NCBI GenBank assembly: GCA_022385755.1
Contig: MU278359.1
Coordinates: forward strand, 687,859-751,858
From: Trametopsis cervina
Taxonomy: Eukaryota > Basidiomycota > Agaricomycetes > Polyporales > Irpicaceae
Direction: 5' to 3'
DNA length: 64,000 bases
Shown: piece by piece, positions 47,034-58,712 of the stretch
Numbering within the stretch: position 1 is the stretch's first letter
Layout of the letters: each line of letters starts with the position of its first letter
Made by a program: the position numbers and the translations under genes
Notes under the pieces: generated by a model
Database searches by the model: none
Told to the model about the DNA's origin: nothing
What the model saw: the letters and a program-made list of their open reading frames with translations, nothing else

Positions 47034-47072
47034 GTGACAGTCACGTACGGTCACACTAACGTGACACGTCAC
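47034..47072. promoter_or_regulatory. Dense GTCAC/GTGAC motif cluster
   Basis: Five pentamers in 39 nt: GTGAC at 47034 and 47061, GTCAC at 47040, 47050 and 47068. The first forms CACGTGAC. It lies 185-225 nt upstream of the palmitoyltransferase ATG. Alternating orientation suggests a multi-site platform for a bZIP or bHLH factor; the factor is not known. Confidence 0.5.
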
Positions 47073-47759
47073 AGCCTCGCTCGTTGTCTTTCACAGCTCA
47101 TCTTACTGTACTGCACGAGGCTTGCTTGCTTGTAAGCCAATTGAGTGTAATTTTGAACCCCCTTACCGTGACTTTAAGCTTCCCTATCATTTCCGCTTTA
47201 TCGCTGTTCCTACCCACAGTAATATTCTCACAGCGCGCGAGGTTTTGCAGGATGCGCTACTCCAAGGGCCCATGTTTGCGACTGGGTGAGTACTTATTGG
47301 CGATATGCGATATGTGCCACTCAATTACTTAGAAATATGCTCCTGGAGTCGCATTACACCGCGGCAGAACGCGATACTCAACCAGCGTTCCAGGCACGCG
47401 CCCCAAGTTCTACCGAAGCATGGACGTGCAATAGGTAGCGGCTGCAGCTCACGTGGCTGCTTGACGTTCAACACCCTTACCATCAAAAGACAAAGGCTCG
47501 TTTGTGTGTGAGAAACAGCATGTGCAAGCCTAGCCCAGGGACAATCCTGTGCATTATTCCATGCTTCGCCTGGCTGCCCTGGCATGGCGGTCGTCCCGCT
47601 ATTCATGCATCGAATACTCAGTCGCAAGGTACCGGCCGCTGTCGTATGTCAAGGCACTCCATGATTCGGAAGTCGTTGATCTCCGAGCGTAGCATTTTTG
47701 CACTTGGTACACCCCCAAGAATATGCGGGGTACCTGTACGGATAACGAAGAGTGCAGCA

Positions 47760-47765
47760 TATAAA
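47760..47765 (+). promoter_or_regulatory. TATA box of the downstream unknown gene
   Basis: TATAAA 85 nt upstream of the ATG at 47850. Confidence 0.5.
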
Positions 47766-47849
47766 GCGGAAAGCTTTCCCTGAGAGATATACACAAACCT
47801 ACCGACATACACTAGCTTTCCACTCTCACACCACTCGTTTCGAGATACC

Positions 47850-48916
47850 ATGTCGCTGTTCGGAAAGGATAAGTCCATGTAAGCACCTATCCTGTACTCT
47901 TGCTGCGGATGTCTAAACCCGTCTTGCACAGGAGTATTGAACCGAAACACGACAGTGACGACGATGCAGACTGGGATGAGGGTTTGGATATGGATGAGGA
48001 GTTTGCCCTCGATGAGCTAGCAGAAGAAGAAGAGGAGCGGAAGCTTGAGAAAGAGGAGTTCTTCGCCCCAGAGTACATCAGCCAGGCCAGGTCTCGCTGC
48101 AAGACCAATGTGCACAATACAAAAGCAGGCGGTGAGCATATTCTCACTCTAACAGGCTCACCATCGTAACATTCTCGTTCTAAATCCTTCCTGCATGATA
48201 GACGACAGGATCGAGAACTACAAGCATCAGCACCCGGGCTACAGATCACTGTCTACCCCTATTGACGACGTGACCAAGTACTGTAAGTCTACTGAAGCAT
48301 TCTTTGACAATCGCGGCGGCCCTCTATTTACACTGCGATCCTCCATTTAGTGGCAGAAGCGTGCCTGCTAAACGGGATTCTTCGAAGCCCTGGCATGCGC
48401 CATCCAAATGGGTTCACCATCATCGTTCCTGACGCTGCTAAATTGAAGCCACTAGCGAAGACGTTCGTAACCAACCAGAAGAAGGGTGGCAAGACACAGG
48501 AGGACCATTTCATTGAGATCCAGCACGCGGTCGACATGGCTATCAACGTCGTCGGTAATACTGTCTTCACTTATTCTCGGCCGATCGGCTACTTCATGGA
48601 CCTCGCGCTGTACCTCAATGACCCGCGCAACACCTACGCACTCGTCACAGACAACAACCAGTATAAGAAGCAGATCCCTTTGCGCGCGTATGCCGGCAAC
48701 GACTTCATGGACGCGTACCTAGCCTCGAAGCTACAGATTCAGGTGCTGAAGAGGCTCAATAATGGCCAGATAAAGAAGCGTACCGTAAAGACGACGGTGC
48801 AGGCGCAAATAAAGAGCCTTGTGGTGGACATGATGAGACAGGGGGAATATAGCGAGCTCACGAACGCCCTAGGGAGGGAGTTAGCAATCGTCTTCGGCTT
48901 CAACGATATCTTATAG
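47850..48916 (+). CDS. Conserved-looking protein of unknown function, 291 aa
   Basis: Exons 47850-47878, 47932-48131, 48202-48282, 48351-48916, all in phase. The N-terminus after a short start (MSLFGKDKS) is very acidic (SDDDADWDEGLDMDEEFA, LAEEEEERKLEKEE). From about residue 80 a compact 210-residue domain follows: HPGYRSLSTPIDDVTKYLAE, then GFTIIVPDAAKLKPLAK, HFIEIQHAVDMAINVVGNT, PIGYFMDLALYLNDPRNTY, DFMDAYLASKLQIQVLKRL, ending GRELAIVFGFNDIL. It looks globular, mostly helical and basic near the end, with no membrane segment. I do not recognise the family. A TATA box and a long clean last exon support an expressed gene. Confidence 0.75.
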
Positions 48917-50032
48917 TAGATAAACCGGATGGGATGGACGAGTTGGCCTTGATGGACTTTCAGCAACCTTGTCACCTAGTGTGTGTGAGGTGGTTCGCGG
49001 TACATCCTCCCAATAGAAACGTATTCCATGTTCTCATTCAGTACTGTAACGATTGCTCAAGAACTGTCGTAAGAATTGATCGTATTGTAACATGATGCTG
49101 TGCCTCGGCCGTCATTTGGGCAAACGCTCTCAGAGATTCTCAGGCTGAAGCACTGATTGCGGGCCAGAACGGTGCATCACTTCCCAGAACCAAATTTGAA
49201 ATCAGGTGAGCTGATCTCCAAGGTGGGTCAATGTACTGGGCAGGTATAACTGGGACATCTCTATCTTTTTCGCGTCATTCCCGAGCAGCTTGACAGGCCG
49301 ACGAAGTCAAGGAGTTGCGCACTGCACGAGGACGAATGGCGGAAGAAAGCTGCTTATACGAAATGACTTTTATGTTCTGCAGTAGAAGAACGATACGACG
49401 AAAAGCCTCAGGAGCGGGCTTGCCGCCAGTGGGGAGACGCGTTTCGGAGCAAGCATCAATGAGTTGATCCTGCCAGACACATTTATACTCTCCGTGCTTG
49501 ATAGACAGACTCCAGCCTAACAGTACAGTGCAAGGCGAGTTGATCTCCTCAGCTAGGCCAGACAGTGACCCGATAAATCGTGGTCAATTTTGTTTGCACA
49601 GGCACCCAATCACCCACCTTTAAATATGCTCTTGTTTATTGGTAGAACGCAGCGGCTCGAAGCTCTGGACGGCTTGAAAGATACGGTTCAGATCCAGGTA
49701 CAGGCTCTCGATAGGCTGATCTGACCATGATCTAGACAATTATTGCTGTGATCGCCCCGATCATCCAGCTACAGTCCGAGCGGAGTGCGCGTGTTCAAGT
49801 TCAGCCTCACATATGTGACCTCGGACTAATTTCTTTGCGGCTACAATGGCTGCGATGAACGGAAAATGACACCTCTATCCCTACCTCGATGCGCTCAACG
49901 TCCGAGTCAATGTTCGCGAGGTCAATTCGCCACGTACGGACGCTATCCTCTACCTCTCTTCTGCCATCGAAGGAGGAGAGCCCGCGCTGGCTGCGTAACG
50001 GTAATGCGCATCGTCCGTTCTTTCCAAGTATC
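48917..50032. other. Intergenic, no gene recognised
   Basis: About 1.1 kb. It should contain the 3' end of the previous gene and the promoter of the glycosyltransferase-like gene. No convincing coding sequence or repeat. Confidence 0.45.
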
Positions 50033-51762
50033 ATGTTTCGCCGCCGGCGTGTTCTCCTTCTCGCCATAGGAGTGGTCTCTCTGTGTCTGGTTGTGCTGCA
50101 TATATCCTCAAGTACGCCTCCGCACGTCGAGCGAGTGGCGTCCCCATGGTCTGCAAGCAGCGAGATAAATGCCCCCAACGACACTGAAAATACTTCACCT
50201 GTTGTCATACCGCATCCACCCTGGGTCCTAGGCCCTCCCACTCCCAAGTTCCGAGACAACCTGCTGGCGGATAGGAAATACGTCACATCGTGGTATGCTG
50301 CAGGATGGAGTGCGTCCCGTCATCGCTTTTCCACACCCCGTCCACTAACTGGACGTGTGTTCCCTGATAGACAACGATGTCATAACGATGATGAACCTCA
50401 TTTACCTCGCCAAGATTACCGACAGGATACCAATCATACCGACCTTCACGCCGTCTTGGCATATCGGCGGAGATGCCCCTGGTATCACATTTGGGGAGAT
50501 TTTTGATGTGCCACGGTTCATACAGGAGACCGGGATAGAACTGCTGGAGTGGCATCAAGTGAAGGATCCAGCAAGCACAGAGGTCGAGGAGATTGGGTGC
50601 TGGAGTGTGTGGCAAGCCGTTCAGAACTTTGAAGACCAGCCTAGGGGGAGTGATGTGCCCAAGTGGTTGAACCTCGGTGAGTACCATGTTCGACGAGGTC
50701 GAACGGGACGTGCTCAGGCCAGTTCGCAATGCAGACATTGCATACACGAAAGCGCCGGAATGGATCAAGCTGCTGCCTGGTAATGAACATGACCGTGGAA
50801 GCTCGTTTTGGGCGCTCGCAAGACTAGCGTACTCGGAAGATCGGGATAAGAGCCTCAGACAAGATGTGCTGCAGTCTCCTAAGAATGGCGCCGTTGTTCA
50901 CCCAGACGAGCAGCTCCTCTGCTACGATTATCTATATTATGTTGGTAGCCACCAGGTATGCAATACTGTCAGCTCTCTCCTCCTTGTGCAGTTGCTAACA
51001 AGATTACTAGTGGTTTGAATATGAAAACGAGTACTCACCTGCGTGGCGAAAGGTTGGAGCACATCTTCATTGGACGGAAGACATCGAGCAGCTAGCCGCA
51101 CAATACGTCAACACTGTGTTCGGTCTCCCGCTGAATCGACCCCCACCGCCGGTAAGCTCAAAAACGAACGTTCGAGTTCCGCGTATCGCTCATGGCTGCA
51201 TGCTGTGTAGTACATTACCGTCCATGTCCGCCATGGTGATTTCGCAGAATGGTGCTGGGACGCTGAAACTGTGGAGGAATGCTTTGCGCCGCTGTCCGCC
51301 ATTGCTCGTCGAGTCAGGTCAGTCTGCCGTCTCGAAATCATGTCGCGTTCTCGAAATGACCTAACATGAAACGTTCAGAGAAGTACAGGCCGAACTCCTT
51401 GAGCGTTTTGACATCAATGTACCCATGGAGCATGTCATCGTGACCAGCGATGAGAAAGACGAGGACTGGTGGGCTCAAGTGGAGACATACGGGTGGAAGA
51501 GGATGAACCATGATCAACAAAGAACTGCAACACGTTTCAGTCGATGGTGCGTTCCACATAAGTATTGAATTGAGGGTTTCTAACTGAACAGTTATTCAGG
51601 CATCCACTCATTGTCGACTCCGCTATTCAATCGAATGGTATTGGCTTCGTAGGGAACGACCGATCTACGTTCTCTACTCTATCTCGCCGCCGCGTGATGG
51701 ATTGGCATGACGGTGTCGTCCGTACGGTGCTTTGGGGCAAAAAGGGTGCCGATGATCACTGA
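50033..51762 (+). CDS. GDP-fucose protein O-fucosyltransferase-like type II membrane enzyme, 460 aa
   Basis: Exons 50033-50309, 50371-50676, 50735-50955, 51011-51151, 51211-51317, 51379-51546, 51600-51762, all in phase. The N-terminus has a short basic tail (MFRRRR) and one membrane anchor (VLLLAIGVVSLCLVVLHI), typical of a Golgi type II glycosyltransferase. The catalytic part has DVITMMNLIYLAKITDRIPI near its start (family: a long helix next to the donor site), HVRHGDF at 320-326 (the donor-binding H-x-R motif of O-FucT folds), and VGNDRSTFSTLSRRRV near the end, the other family signature. Acceptor and exact sugar are unknown; O-fucosyltransferase is the fold-level call. Fungal members are poorly characterised. 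Confidence 0.8.
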
Positions 51763-52579
51763 ACATGCGGGCGGTCTCAAGGTGGTTTTGGCTACAGACA
51801 TTCTTCCTCCTAATATCTTTTGGGTTTTATGAGAATAGGGCATTCATGGGCATCTGGGTTATTTATTCCTGCATCCACATTTTGATAGAATTTCAAGGGC
51901 ATACAAGGGTTTCGCATAGCGTCTTTTCTCTCTCACATGATCACTATATCCAGGCAGTTTGACATCATGTATCATACTATGTCTAGGACTGGACATAGAA
52001 ATACTACGCAGAGAACGATATGTTGACAAGAGAGATGAAGGCTAATATTTGTTGCCACAAAGCTTGCCACGGAAACGGTCACGTGAGCCGCCAACTGACT
52101 GACAAACGATCGCTGGGCGCTTTCACTCACCTCAACCTGAAAGTCATATTGCTGCCAGTCAGCAAGTCAGTCTCCGTTCGACGCTGTGACTTTACGAACA
52201 CTCGGAAGGGTAAAGGACCCCAACCACAATCGTGCGGTCAATGCTTCTGCGCTCCTTGAAGAGAGCGCGGAGTTTGGGTGCTTCGCCTTTATCATTCTGC
52301 AGACGACGCGTCCTTCTTCCGACGGCATCGCGTCTTCCAACGAGTTATGACCGAGGTTGCCGTTCTACCATACCACTGACGAAGCTCTGCCCCCGTCAGG
52401 CATTGTCAGTGGAGCGTCTACCTAGCGATCGCTCTCTCGATGAGTGACAATCACCATCACAGTCAGATTTTGGCCGGTCCTAGTATTTGAGTCCCGCCCA
52501 GGTGGAGTACTTATATGCGCCAGCTTTGTGAGGAGCGATATTTTTCTATCCTGCTGCCCACTTCCTACATTCAGCGCAA
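51763..52579. other. Intergenic, tandem genes
   Basis: About 0.8 kb. A GGTCACGTGAG lies at 52078-52088 (CACGTG core). A TATATG at 52512-52517, about 65 nt upstream of the dehydrogenase ATG, is a possible core promoter. No gene seen. Confidence 0.45.
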
Positions 52580-53835
52580 ATGGCGAACAAACAACTCGTG
52601 TGGCTCATTACCGGAACTTCGTGAGTCTCTCTTGATTTACTCGTTGGTCAACTGGCCCTCACGTTCATTCTAAGGACTGGCTTTGGCCGTGAGCTCGTGC
52701 TTAACCTCCTGGCACGCGGGGACAAGGCCATTGCGACAGCCAGAGCTCGCTCTTTCGATAAACTTGCCGATCTGAAGGAGAAAGGCGCTGACACCTACGA
52801 ATTGGACGTCAATGCGTCGCAGGACGATCTTCACGCATTTGCCAAGAAGATCATCGAAAAGCACGGTCATGTTGACGTAGTGGTGAATAACGCCGGTTCG
52901 TGCTTTCTTTGCTCAGCGGAAAACTATCACCTATCGTTAGCATGTAGGGTATATGCAGACAAACACTCAAGAAGCGAGCGCGTTAGTGATATATTCTGCG
53001 CCATTCAACTGAGGAATACTTACCTACTTTCTGCGTCTCAGGCCCGAAGAGGTTTTGCAACAATTCAAGTCAGTCGTCGCTCGCTGATTTTGAGAAGTCG
53101 TCTAATGCCACGGGTCTCATAGTACGAACGTGTTCGCCCCCATGAACATAAACAGGGCATTCCTTCCATATATGCGAGAGCGAAAGACAGGAACCATTGT
53201 GTGGATAGGGTCTATCGCGGGCTGGAGGTAAGCATACACTGAACCTTTCATGCATCTTTTCGTGTTTGTATGACGGAGATACACAGATCCAACGCCGTGG
53301 GAAGCATGTATGCGGCTACAAAGCACGCAGTCCGAGGTATGCCTCATACACACGTCAACATTTACTCCTACCTGACTTCAGAATTAATCTAGCCCTCTCG
53401 CTCGGTCTCCACCAAGAGATCTTGCCTTTCGGACTACGCAGTGTCTGTTTTGAGCCAGGATACTTCCGCACGAACTTCCTTGGGCCCGAGAACACAACGT
53501 CAGGAATTCCGGGTACTCCCGCGTATACCGAGTTATTAGAGACGTTTTCCACGCGTTTCCGAGGTGGGTAGTGTTCAGCGTGGCTTGTAGCATTGGACGC
53601 CAACTTATGATCTCTCACAGCTATCGACGGCAAACAACCTGGTGACCCCGTGAAGGCGGCGCAAGTGATGATCGACGTCGTCCGCGGCGAGGGCGTTGCC
53701 GCTGGCAGGGAGTTCCCTCCGGTGCTTGCGTTGGGAAGCGATGCGTACACCATCATCACCGGGGAGTTGGACAGCGCAAGAGCGAAGTTGGATGTTTGGA
53801 AGGATGTAACTTCCAGCACTGACTTGGAGAAATAG
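52580..53835 (+). CDS. Short-chain dehydrogenase/reductase, 287 aa
   Basis: Exons 52580-52620, 52675-52895, 52948-52981, 53042-53068, 53123-53227, 53287-53336, 53393-53563, 53621-53835, all in phase. Classical SDR: nucleotide-binding TGTSTGFG (residues 11-18), DVVVNNAG, catalytic Ser138 (GSIAG), Tyr151 and Lys155 (YAATK), then EPGYFRTNF. The length fits the classical family. An Arg soon after the glycine motif and Ala-Arg-Ala-Arg after the second strand (TARARSF) suggest NADP(H) preference. Substrate cannot be predicted. Two exons are tiny (34 and 27 nt) and lie between the NNAG motif and the active site. No pathway genes are adjacent. Confidence 0.92.
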
Positions 53836-54489
53836 GCTGCTACCACCTAGCCTGCCTCGAGGATCCGACTTTCAATGACTACTATGACCTGAGTTGATCA
53901 AGCCCTCGGATATGTATGGAGTACACGGCACCCATCCCTGTTGCAATGTGTGTCGTGGACCGTGTTAACGTCACCAGTCTATGTATAGCAGAAGGGCGTG
54001 TAAAATGGAGAAACTATTCGCGGTATGCAGATGTGCAATAGAAATCAGGTCTCAAGTAAGACAAGATCTTAAAGATCTGCACTGGATTAATGAGTGTGAA
54101 AAGAGTTGACGCGACGCGTTGCAGCGCGGTCACGTGTCCTTCGGCCCGAAGGGCAATTTCTTTCGTTCACTCATTGCGGCTCTTGCTTGCAATTGAACCA
54201 TCGTTACAACCTAGAAAGAGACCGACAATTATCACAACCCTCGGCAATGTGCGGCACTGGCATGTGTTGAACACGAGGCGTAAGTACAATATGAGCCTTT
54301 TCTGATTGGAGGTGACATTCTACCCTGAGCAGTGCACAGCTGTTGCGGCTTCTAGAAGCATACGTGTTCCGCGTGTTATATGGCAGACACAAGGCAGATG
54401 CATATATACTCCTTCGCGACTCCTTACCAGGACGGTTGAGCTCTCAACATCTCCATAGCGGCTAGCTCGACCTCACTCTTCAAGGAAAT
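53836..54489. other. Intergenic before BTB paralog D
   Basis: About 0.65 kb. TATATA at 54403-54408 lies 82 nt upstream of the paralog D ATG and could be its core promoter. Nothing else seen. Confidence 0.45.
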
Positions 54490-56420
54490 ATGCTAAGGAC
54501 CGAATTCATTACCTCACCAAGCGGGACGTCTCGCCCGTTGGACCCCAGACCAGAGGTAGACTCGGACGAATTGTGGCTGGCAAAGTTCAAGAGCAAAGGT
54601 GGCAAGAAAGGGAAGAAGAAAGGCAAGGGCACCAGCACGAGTCCTAGCTTCATTCCATCTTCAGACATCGTGCCTGTCAATTCGGACTACAGAACGGACT
54701 CGCCACTTAGTCGCTTCCTCCCAAGCTCTGTGACTCAGATGACGGGTTACTCGCCTCTGAACCCAACCTCGTCTCTCCAGGACGAGTTTCACGCCAGCAA
54801 CCTCAGTGCACTGGGAACAGACAGCGACTTTCCTACCAATGCGAAGTCTCCTCTGGCCTTCGCGCGGCACATGCTAGTACCGACGCCACTCTCTAGAGTC
54901 CCTTCTGAGGGCTCTGCGTCGGACTCTGCTTCTCAATCAACTACATCTTATGAGGCCATTCGCCCTCAGCTTTTCCAACAGGCTTTCATCGAGTCTATCA
55001 ACGGGGGAAAGTTTGACGATACTGAGATTTATGTGTACTCTGCTCGTAGCCGCTCTGGCCAGGTGCACAAACCAAGATCTATCAGGGCGAGACGTGCCTT
55101 TTTGAACGCTGCATCCCAGAAGTTCGAATATGGTACGTCTTCTCAGGCTAATGGGAGAGTGAAAGTGTTCTGATTCGTCTGCGCCACATTAGATATTGGC
55201 CCTGCTGCTCTTATACAGGGCCACGTGGATTCGTCGCGTAAGGCTGGTCGCCAGGAATACGATTATGATATGGACAGTGACTTGGATGAATATGAAGTTG
55301 AGCCAACCACAGGAGGAAATCAGATCTCCACAAGCCCGCAGAAGAAATCGGACGACGCTGCCGCAGGTAAGTTTCCGCAGGATATAGCGAGGCGGAATAA
55401 TTAAATTGTCTGCTTCGTAGGTGGAACGCCGAAGAGCACTGTATTGAACCTGTCTGACGGTGATGTGTTGTCTCTGGATGGGTTTGGCTCTGAGACGGGC
55501 TTGAGCGAGATCCTACAAGACATTACGCCGGGGACGCTTAGCACTACAGCACCGAAGCCTCCTCTCAGCCTGGAGACTACAGCTGCCGTGCTTAGCTGGC
55601 GTAATGAACACGAGACACGCGATGCAACACCCAGAGACGTCAGTGTAATTGCTCGTATGATAGCAATGATGTTGCTAACGTGCTGTGTGCTATACGATAG
55701 GCTCCTTCTGACTTACCCGGACGCACGTCGCCTTTCGTAGAGCAAACCCCTGTCACGCCGGTATCACAGCCAGCTACTCTGAAGGGCGAAGTGACCCTAT
55801 TCATGCCCAACAGTGCGCATCGAACGTCAGTGTTCTCAAAGCAAGGTGTGAAAGAACCAGATGCTGAATTGAATGGTTTATTGCAGATGGCAGTCCTTGT
55901 TGTTATATCTATACAACGACTACATTGAGTTCGCACCTCTACGCTCTCAAAGGGGACATGGCGTACTGTTAAATCCTACTGGACTATCATGTTCTCCGAA
56001 ATCTATGTACAGACTTGCGACAAAGGTGCGTGCACGTGTATGCCTACAGCTCCGTTTCTGTCTGATGAATACCTCGTGCATAGCTCGGACTAGAGCATTT
56101 GAGACAGAAAGCGTTCCAGGCTATAGAGCAGTCACTTTCTAAAGAGAATATTGTCAAGGAGTTATTCTCTGACTTTACTTGGAGGTCAGTCCACTACCAC
56201 TTGTCCTGGAATTGGCTTTAAGATACTTTGCAGATATCCGGAGATCCTTGTTATGCAGACTAACGTCTTCTACAAGCACTCTTGCGAAGCAATGGTTCAG
56301 AAGGAAATGTCAGAAACTTTTCAAGAGATTGCCTTGGGACGACTGCCGCATTCTTCCATCGTTCTCAGCTCTTTGTTCAACCGGTTCGTCGTGGCGACAC
56401 AAAGCAGTCCGCGACCTTGA
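54490..56420 (+). CDS. Acidic-insert BTB protein, paralog D, 528 aa
   Basis: Exons 54490-55132, 55193-55366, 55421-55638, 55701-55825, 55887-56025, 56084-56184, 56234-56420. The most divergent of the four paralogs. The N-terminus carries a Lys/Gly run (KSKGGKKGKKKGKG) that may be a nuclear or nucleic-acid-binding tail. First BTB half: LFQQAFIESINGGKFDDTEI, then RARRAFLNAASQKFEY, in the same exon as the N-terminus. The acidic linker (YDYDMDSDLDEYEVEP) is longer than in A-C and is cut by two extra introns. Second half: WQSLLLYLYNDYIEFAPL, CSPKSMYRLATK, LGLEHLRQKA, ENIVKELFSDFTWRYPEIL. The last three introns fall at the same codons and phases as in A-C (2,0,2), showing common descent. Function unknown. 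Confidence 0.8.
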
Positions 56421-56679
56421 CCCGTCTGATACATCCTTCAGCCAGCTGTATATCTAACCATGTACATGTACATACAAACAGCCTGTATTTACGCTAGATA
56501 TTTGTATTTATGACTTAGAACATCTCCATTGACGAAAAACAAAATGCGTGTTATATGGCCGCGGAGAGTTTACTTACGGGGAAGTTGCTTAGTCATATGT
56601 CACGAACCCCCCGAGTCAGTAAGGCCACAGCGACAACCTCAATTTCCTAGACGATTTTTACGGGTCTCTCCCTACCTTC

Positions 56680-58546
56680 ATGGCTCCTCATGGCAATACC
56701 AAGGACGAAGGGTCCTCTGAGCCTCCCCCAATCACACCAGGAGGGACGTATACGATACAGGTGAGAGCGACCGTCGACTTTGCGCTGCCACGTGTCGCCC
56801 GCTTACGCCGCTCACAGACCGTTTCTGTAGGCTGCAAGCTCTACGCTCGTCGTCAGGACCCAGGCGGCGCGTCTGAAGAACGTCTAGCGGAAATCCTCTT
56901 CATTCGAGACAAGCCGACGAGTGTATACGCCTCCCGCACCAAAGTCAAGCAGGAGGAGTCACTAGCGCCCGAGGACCGGTTGGAATTCTTTGTCCACTGG
57001 GACCAATTCAATAAACGACTCGATGAGTGGGTCCCAGGCTCACGACTGGTAATCTCGAGAGACCTCGAGTGGCCGAAACCAAAGAATACACCGAGTAAGA
57101 AGCATGGGCCACACAAGGTCCCCGGGAAGGCGCCAGGGAAGGTGCCCAAATCGCAGTCGCTACTCAAGAAGGCGGCAGCCAATGCGTCGAAAGGCTTCAA
57201 GACAGAACCCAGCACCCCTACACCAGCTCCATCCACACCAGCCTCACCTGCGCCACCCACACCGGGCTCTTTGAAGCGGAAGTTGCCACATGATGAGGAA
57301 GAGGAGGATGAAGACTTGGATGCCGACGGTGACGCAGACGGTGACGGAGACATGGACGTGGATGGGGAAGGGGAACTTGATGCTGAAGGGGAAGCCGACG
57401 AACAAGTGCTCGACCTCGATTCAGAGGTGGCTCCCCCGAAACCTCTCCCAGTCTCAATATTCAGTAAAGAGCAGGAGATTGAGAAGCTACGGACGTCGGG
57501 CTCCATGACTCAAAGCATCTCCGAGATTGCAAGAGTCAAAAACCTGAACCGCTTGCAGATTGGGAAACACGAAGTGGACGCATGGTACTTCAGCCCGTAC
57601 CCGCAGGAGTACGCACATTGTCCAGTACTCTACATCTGCGAATTCTGCTTGTCGTACTTTGCATCTCCGTTTATGCTCACAAGGCATCGCAAACGCTGCA
57701 ATCTTCTTCACCCTCCTGGAAACGAGATATACCGGCATGAAGATCTATCATTCTTCGAACTCGACGGCAAGAGGCAGCTGTCTTACTGTCGCAACCTCAG
57801 TATGCTGTCGAAATGTTTCCTTGACCAGTGAGTGCTCCGCGGAAACCGGTCGAACGAGTACTCAACGCCCGTTTATAGCAAGACGCTCTACTACGACGTG
57901 ACACCATTTCTATACTACGTTATGGTATGTGATAACCCGATTGATGACCAAACAGTTGCTCATTAATCTTAACTGCCAGTGTCAACGCGACTCGACAGGT
58001 TGCCACATAATTGGTTACTTCTCGAAGGAGAAGGAATCCGCAGACAATTACAATGTGGCTTGCATCTTGACACTTCCGCAACATCAACGGCATGGCTACG
58101 GAAAGTTGCTAATCGAGTTCTCCTATGAGCTTAGCAAGAAGGAAGGGAAAATGGGGAGCCCGGAGAAGCCTCTCTCCGATCTCGGACTGCTGGGCTACAG
58201 GGCGTATTGGGCACAGACAATCATTGAGCTCCTGCTCACCACTACGGACGATGTTAGCATCGATGATATTGCGCAGAAAACGTCTATCACACATGCAGAT
58301 ATCATGAATACGTGGGTACCCTCTTTGTTCATCACAAACTGCCAACTGACAGTCTCAATGATCGCAAGGTGTACCACATTGCAGCTGTTCAAGCACTACA
58401 AAGGTCAACACATCATTTGTATTCCTGAAGCTTTGCAGGAGCGCCACAAGAAATCCATGGAGAAACGGAAGCGTAGGATTCACTCTGAGTGTTTGATTTG
58501 GAAACCGCCGGTGTTTACGAGAGATCAGCTGAGATTTGGATGGTAG
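56680..58546 (+). CDS. ESA1: MYST histone acetyltransferase ESA1 (KAT5 type), 548 aa
   Basis: Exons 56680-56760, 56818-57827, 57879-57924, 57980-58311, 58369-58546. Catalytic subunit of NuA4, acetylating histone H4 and H2A. The chromo-like domain spans about residues 28-100 ([26 protein letters not shown]). The MYST zinc finger uses C301, C304, H317 and C321 (CEFC...HRKRC). The auto-acetylated Lys is K365 (DHKTLYYDV). Catalytic Cys407 lies in NVACILTLP, the acetyl-CoA loop is QRHGYG (415-420), and the general base is Glu441 ([11 protein letters not shown]). A Pro/Asp/Glu-rich linker separates chromo and catalytic parts. The first intron (56761-56817, 57 nt) is stop-free and 3n; retention would add 19 residues before the chromo domain. 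I take it as spliced because the insert is unlike the family. Confidence 0.95.
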
Positions 58547-58712
58547 TGCCATGCCATGTTCAGACGTATTTATATCTATGTCTGCGGACTTCACCTGTAC
58601 AACGTGTATCAATATTGTAGTATACGTCTGTTTCCATGTTATGCAGTATAATATTAATCCATAGGGCGCAGTTGAAGGATAGCGCACCGTTCCAATCCGG
58701 AATACACAACAG

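Larger units (their letters stand above)
46850..47849. other. Divergent intergenic region
   Basis: 1 kb head-to-head between the palmitoyltransferase (minus) and an unknown gene (plus). It contains a GTCAC/GTGAC cluster at 47034-47072 and a TATAAA at 47760-47765. Short frames at 47325-47627 show no family signal. Confidence 0.5.

Noticed and set aside
49807..50286. 159-codon minus-strand frame before and within the O-fucosyltransferase-like gene
   Set aside because: It overlaps the first exon, which has a clear membrane anchor and splices into the catalytic domain.
56853..57506. 217-codon minus-strand frame inside ESA1
   Set aside because: Antisense shadow of the ESA1 exon; the plus strand has clear catalytic motifs.
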